A DNA stretch of 61,212 bases, taken from IMG/VR virus record IMGVR_UViG_3300030060_003743, positions 1 through 61,212 of that record; one strand, given 5' to 3'. This DNA comes from a virus. Shown here in pieces: positions 57,455 to 61,212 of this stretch (the first letter of the stretch is position 1; each line of letters begins with the position of its first letter). Below the pieces are notes generated by a model. It was not told where the DNA came from. It did no database searches and saw nothing but the letters and a program-made list of their open reading frames with translations. A program made the translations under genes and the position numbers.

Positions 57455-58173
57455 ATGATTAGTTCACTCCTAAGTTTAGTAATTCCTACTTCACTTTTAG
57501 TAGGAACTTTTTTTGGATCTGGGTTTTTTAAACCATTTTCAAAAATATGCACCACCATTTTCATAACCTCTGGTGGTAAATTTCTTTTTGCTAAGTTTGC
57601 ACCGTAAGTGCAAAACACAATGTTACTTCTCTTTCTGCCTTTAGTTTTAGTGTAACCAGCCTGTGGCACCAATTGATCAGTGGATATGTTGCCGAGCGGT
57701 CTCTGCACACCCATGTCATAATTCCAACGAATCCAAGTAAACGGCTCTCCTGTGTATGGACAAAAGTAACCAAATTCTTTTTTTTGTTTTACCCATAAAT
57801 TCCAAAAAGATATAAATGTAGGATGTTCATGTATAAATCCATGTTTCTTTGCATTATTAACAGTGCCTCGCCACAACTCATGTAGGTACAACTGTTCGTC
57901 ACCTTTCTCTTTTAGAGCTATTCTGTTCTCTCTGTACTGCTCATCCATCTTCTTTTGTTTAGCTGATTGTCGATAGGCTTTTCTAGCCGCCATGCCTTTT
58001 GAACTAGACCTATATTTTCTTTGACTTTCTCGATAGCCTTCAGTTTGAGCATACCTCGCACTGCTGGCTTTGCCTTTAGCACTCTTATCATACTTTTTTT
58101 GAGTGGTTTTACGATTTGCTTTTTTTTGTTTTTTGTTTAATAAGTCTTTTTTCTTTGTATATTGATTTGCCAT
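57451..58173 (-). CDS. HNH-like protein, 240 aa
   Basis: ATG at 58173 with TTGGGAG upstream is chosen. A basic N-terminal tail (QYTKKKDLLNKKQKK, many Lys/Arg/Ala/Ser) resembles DNA-binding repeats. Residues near 150-215 show an HNH layout: CPYTGEPFTW, then NISTDQLVPQAGY, SNIVFCTYGANLAKRN, the last with the N-x3-K of HNH nucleases. The usual first His/Asp is replaced (STDQ), so activity is doubtful. Could be a homing-type or host-DNA nuclease relative. Confidence 0.65.
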   Translation of the reverse strand: MANQYTKKKDLLNKKQKKANRKTTQKKYDKSAKGKASSARYAQTEGYRESQRKYRSSSKGMAARKAYRQSAKQKKMDEQYRENRIALKEKGDEQLYLHELWRGTVNNAKKHGFIHEHPTFISFWNLWVKQKKEFGYFCPYTGEPFTWIRWNYDMGVQRPLGNISTDQLVPQAGYTKTKGRKRSNIVFCTYGANLAKRNLPPEVMKMVVHIFENGLKNPDPKKVPTKSEVGITKLRSELII

Positions 58174-58270
58174 TTTTACTCCCAATTAGTTAAAGAAAGC
58201 GAGCTGTTTCGAGTATCATCAAACTCATTTTTAGGAACAAACAACCCGCCCTCACTTAGCGTCAAATACA

Positions 58271-58299
58271 ATAATGAAGGACAAGCTATTATATGTCAA
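58271..58299 (-). promoter_or_regulatory. Sigma70-like promoter of the 54.3-58.2 kb operon
   Basis: TTGACA (58294-58299), 17-base spacer and CATTAT (58271-58276) on the minus strand, inside the 145-base gap after the polymerase stop. It is the only good promoter between the polymerase and the small early genes, so probably drives them all. Confidence 0.55.
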
Positions 58300-58318
58300 G
58301 ATAAATCTCTAATTAATC

Positions 58319-60187
58319 TCATACTACCTCGCCGAAATCTTTTCCTAACGCTACGTCAACCACACTAGGCACCTTAAGTTCTATGCAGGTTTCCATAATT
58401 TTAGTAATTTTTTCGACTTGTTCTTGATTTACTATACTGAAACAAAGCTCATCATGGATTTGCAACATGGGTGTCATACCCTCTTTGTGGCAGTCAACGA
58501 CAGCTTGTTTGGTTTGATCAGCGGCACTACCTTGAATCAACCTATTTAACGCTTTATATGTAAAAGCACGTTTTATGTTGTTGGCACCGTATTTTGCAGA
58601 AGCGTTCTCAAATCGCTCCGCAGTGTGTATTCCAAAATCTTTGGGCTCCCACATATCAAAACGACATTTACGCCCTAATTTCGTCCTTATAACGCCTTCT
58701 GAGGCCGCTTTTTGCATACATTTATCAGACAAAAGCTTCACAAATGGCACTTTGTTGTTATATTGATTAATTAAATTAGTGGCTTCTTGAGAATCAAGTC
58801 CTAACATACCAGCCAACTTGTGTTTACCCATGCCATACATAAGACCTAAACCTATGGTTTTAGCTTGTTTACGCTCTATACCAACCAGGTCTGCGACTGT
58901 TTGATGAAAATCTGCGTCAGCGTTAGCGTAGGCTTCTACTAATTCCTCAGAACCAGTTAAACCTTCATCGACAGAAGCTGCATAGTGCACCACGAGCCGT
59001 GGTTCTTGTTGCGAATAGTCAAAGCTACCCCACTGGCAACCTTCTTCCGGTAAAAACAAACCTCTAATCAGTGGCCCAAACTCTTTGGATCTTGCTGGTA
59101 GTTGCTGTAAGTTTGGATTCGACATGGCCAGTCGACCACTAACTGTGCCGCCCTGATCATTTTTAATTTGTCTAATTTCTGAATGAATGCGTCCTTTATG
59201 TTCATATTTTAAAATAGAACTAATAAAGGTGTTATGAAATTTATTTACCTCTCTTGCCTGAACGATAAGTTTACTAATCTCATTAGGATTATTATTTAAC
59301 CAATTTTGTGTAAAGCTTGGTTCATCTGTTTTAGTTCTAGGGTACTCAATACCTAACTTATCAAAAGCAAATCCTATTTGTCTTGCAGCCCAAATATCAA
59401 CGTCCTGCCCAACTAACTTTTTAATTTTTCGCAATATCTCTTGTTCTTGTTTTTTAAAAGTAAACTGCATCTCAACTGTTTTATCCATGTCTACTCGAAT
59501 GCCAGTTTCTCTCATCTGCACTAAAATGGGTAACAGAGATTTTTCTAACTCCCAAATGGTTTCCAGACTTTGATTATATATTTCGCCTTTAAACCTCTGC
59601 CATAACAGAAGCGTGAGCCGTGCGTCTTGCTCTGCGTAGAAACCAACATGCTCTGCTGGTAACTTCCACATCTCACCTTTCGGGTCTACCCCGTGTTGCT
59701 GTGCAGCTTCTATTAAACCAGTCTCTGCTTTAAGTTCGCCAAGATAATCTTTCGACAACGAGTTTAAAGTGTAACTGTATCTATTTTCATCAATCAAAGC
59801 ACCGGCAACCATGGTGTCTACGATTTCGCCGTTAACATCAATATTCATCGACCGTAACCAGCCAACATCGTACTGAGCGTTATGAAATATTTTTGTCGCA
59901 GGCAAAGCACAAACATCCTTCATGTATTTAATGACCTGCTGCTTAATTAAATTACCACCACCAAAATGTGCAAAAGGAAAATACCCCTGCCACCCTTCAA
60001 CGGCTACCGCAAACCCAATGACATAACCACTTTTGGTTGCCCAACCTGCACCTTTACCATCTCTTAGTCCTTCGTCGCAAGTTTCTAAGTCAATCGCTAT
60101 CTCATCATAACCACTCAAATCTTTGTATTCGTTTGGCGCTGACCAAATGTGTTTTTTAAAGTTAAAAGTTAACTGCAGATTAGACAT
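58319..60187 (-). CDS. Family A DNA polymerase with 3'-5' exonuclease, 622 aa
   Basis: The replicative polymerase. The DnaQ-like proofreading domain begins with IDLET (D33, E35), has FHNAQYDVGWL and ends with YAEQDARLT. The polymerase domain shows motif A GSFDYSQQEPRL, motif B KTIGLGLMYGMGKHK, and motif C HDELC at 578-582. No 5'-3' exonuclease is fused, as in T7-like phages. Ends before a promoter gap; starts inside the helicase end by 8 bases. Its helper proteins here are the AEP primase and SF1/SNF2-like helicases. Confidence 0.95.
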   Translation of the reverse strand: MSNLQLTFNFKKHIWSAPNEYKDLSGYDEIAIDLETCDEGLRDGKGAGWATKSGYVIGFAVAVEGWQGYFPFAHFGGGNLIKQQVIKYMKDVCALPATKIFHNAQYDVGWLRSMNIDVNGEIVDTMVAGALIDENRYSYTLNSLSKDYLGELKAETGLIEAAQQHGVDPKGEMWKLPAEHVGFYAEQDARLTLLLWQRFKGEIYNQSLETIWELEKSLLPILVQMRETGIRVDMDKTVEMQFTFKKQEQEILRKIKKLVGQDVDIWAARQIGFAFDKLGIEYPRTKTDEPSFTQNWLNNNPNEISKLIVQAREVNKFHNTFISSILKYEHKGRIHSEIRQIKNDQGGTVSGRLAMSNPNLQQLPARSKEFGPLIRGLFLPEEGCQWGSFDYSQQEPRLVVHYAASVDEGLTGSEELVEAYANADADFHQTVADLVGIERKQAKTIGLGLMYGMGKHKLAGMLGLDSQEATNLINQYNNKVPFVKLLSDKCMQKAASEGVIRTKLGRKCRFDMWEPKDFGIHTAERFENASAKYGANNIKRAFTYKALNRLIQGSAADQTKQAVVDCHKEGMTPMLQIHDELCFSIVNQEQVEKITKIMETCIELKVPSVVDVALGKDFGEVV

Positions 60188-61212
60188 CCTTATTCTCCTG
60201 TATGTAAATTAAATAGTCTTTGCCAATTGGGTAATTATACTTATGGTCAGTTGATAATAAATGCAAAGAATCTTTAGCTCTGGTAACACCTGTGTAAATA
60301 ACTCTTTTTTCATCAGACTGCTCTTCAACATTTTTATGAGAAAAAGATGCTGGCCAGTTTGCTTTAGAATACAATAACACGTTGTCTGCCTCTCCCCCTT
60401 TAACAGAGTGTATAGTATCAATAATTATTTTTGGATCAGAGTCTAACGCTTTTTGTCCGTAACGTTGTAGCAAACGAACAAAGTACAACACCTGAGTAGG
60501 TGTAAAATTACGTTTTAAAATGTGCCACCATTCAAATTCTTTTTCAATTAATTTTAATTTTAAACCACACCACTCAACTAAATAATTAAAATCAATAACA
60601 ACATTGTCGGGTATGTTCATCCAAAATTTAGCTTGCCTGAAAGAAACATCTTCTAATTCTCTTATGTAGCGATACATGTTTTCAGCTTCACTTTTATCAA
60701 TACTTTTGTTTTTTTGCAGTTTAGTCCAACTCTTAATCGCTTTCCACTGTTTTTGATCAAAAGACTTATTGCCCTTATTGTCAGAAAAATACAAACCTGA
60801 AGTTTTAGCAAAGACCCGTAACTCATTAACAGTGGTGTTAACTCTACCTAGTACATACCAAGTTCCAGGCAAGTCTCCCACAGGCACTTCATTAAAATTT
60901 AAGTAACGTTTTACTGCGCCCTCTTTTTCTAAGTAATCATACTCTTTGTCCACACTGTCTATTATACCTCTTCTTATTATTTGTGAGAAATGATGAATGT
61001 CTTTTCCAAAACGTCTTGTTTTACGTAAGACAACTTTTCGTCCTGGAAAATACTCAGTGAAATATTTAGGATCAGCACCGTTCCAACGATAAATACCTTG
61101 ATCATCATCGCCAGCCAAATAAATTCTTTTTACATTGTCGGCCATCTTGTACACAACAGACCATTGTAAAGGTGTAAAGTCCTGAGCTTCATCTAGAATC
61201 AAGACTTCTAAC
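60180..61212 (-). CDS. UvrD/Rep-like SF1 helicase, C-terminal part
   Basis: Continuation of the helicase starting at 693; the frame enters from the window edge (the ATG at 61202 is internal). Visible motifs after the join: LILDEAQDFTPLQW (motif II) at the edge, AGDDDQGIYRW (motif III), VLRKTRRF (motif IV-like), later VDTIHSVKGGEADNVL (motif V) and KRVIYTGVTRAKDSLHLL (motif VI). These are the UvrD set in order. It overlaps the polymerase start by 8 bases. No missing motif. Confidence 0.92.
   Translation of the reverse strand, partial: LEVLILDEAQDFTPLQWSVVYKMADNVKRIYLAGDDDQGIYRWNGADPKYFTEYFPGRKVVLRKTRRFGKDIHHFSQIIRRGIIDSVDKEYDYLEKEGAVKRYLNFNEVPVGDLPGTWYVLGRVNTTVNELRVFAKTSGLYFSDNKGNKSFDQKQWKAIKSWTKLQKNKSIDKSEAENMYRYIRELEDVSFRQAKFWMNIPDNVVIDFNYLVEWCGLKLKLIEKEFEWWHILKRNFTPTQVLYFVRLLQRYGQKALDSDPKIIIDTIHSVKGGEADNVLLYSKANWPASFSHKNVEEQSDEKRVIYTGVTRAKDSLHLLSTDHKYNYPIGKDYLIYIQENKDV
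61113..61212. repeat. Right copy of terminal overlap (circular join)
   Basis: Repeat of 1-100 with one mismatch (A at 61211 for G at 99). See the left copy; together they show a closed circle of about 61,112 bp. Confidence 0.93.

Noticed and set aside
61179-61202. ATG at 61202 as the helicase start
   Set aside because: The frame continues without stop through the overlap to the true start at 693 when the circle is closed; motif I would otherwise be lost.
1-61212. tRNA, rRNA, integrase, repressor or phage RNA polymerase genes
   Set aside because: None was recognised by motif or by cloverleaf-like structure in reading; a dedicated tRNA scan was not possible here.

Overview
The window looks like one complete, circularly permuted genome of a lytic, tailed, podovirus-like marine bacteriophage. 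The first 100 bases recur at positions 61113-61212 with one mismatch. Joining the ends gives a circle of about 61,112 bp in which a superfamily-1 helicase, cut by the arbitrary ends, reads through in frame as about 541 codons. The DNA is AT-rich, genes are packed with ATGA/TAATG overlaps, and nearly everything is on the minus strand. No integrase, repressor, tRNA, rRNA or CRISPR array was seen. The host cannot be read from the sequence. The gene style (small KGG-tag proteins, AT-rich DNA, many 2-oxoglutarate oxygenases) recalls phages of open-ocean bacteria, but that is inference.

Layout, from the left. Positions 1-6600 hold replication and recombination genes: UvrD-like helicase, archaeo-eukaryotic (TOTE-type) primase, a plus-strand SNF2-like helicase behind a divergent promoter pair, a PD-(D/E)XK exonuclease, then a short UDP-sugar dehydrogenase. 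Positions 6.6-9.0 kb hold small membrane or exported proteins with unusually long out-of-frame overlaps. Positions 9-17.4 kb encode large helical or Ala/Gln-rich proteins that resemble a T7-type ejection set, including a gp13-like acetyltransferase fold. Positions 17.4-19.4 kb hold two glycosyltransferases. Positions 19.4-36.4 kb are tail and virion genes: stabilisation-like protein, glycine-rich adhesin, two S74-chaperone fibres, two adaptor-like proteins, many small basic proteins and a peptidase M15 endolysin. A metabolic cassette (two 2OG-Fe(II) oxygenases, a fatty acid desaturase, a cupin) sits inside this stretch at 22.0-24.5 kb.

Positions 36.5-48.3 kb are the head module: major capsid protein, decoration-like protein, scaffold, GroES-like co-chaperonin, holin-like protein, portal, a polyvalent-protein-like 840-residue product and the large terminase. 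Positions 48.3-54.3 kb are the most unusual part. They contain short genes separated by long non-coding gaps filled with several families of repeats, and end with the small terminase about 5 kb from the large one. Positions 54.3-61.2 kb hold small early-type genes, a PAPS-reductase-like protein, an HNH-like protein and a family A DNA polymerase with a proofreading domain, which runs into the helicase.

The main unexplained system is the repeat architecture between the two terminase genes. There are nine copies of a bipartite element, ACGT-N8-TCGGGAAA, with a strictly fixed 8-base spacer of variable sequence; most are paired with an upstream TTCCCG arm. There is also a 62-bp conserved block in front of two genes (partial in front of a third), a shared leader motif next to start codons, and six TTTTCCTA words upstream of the small terminase. 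Together these suggest origin, packaging or transcription-control signals that do not match a family I can name.
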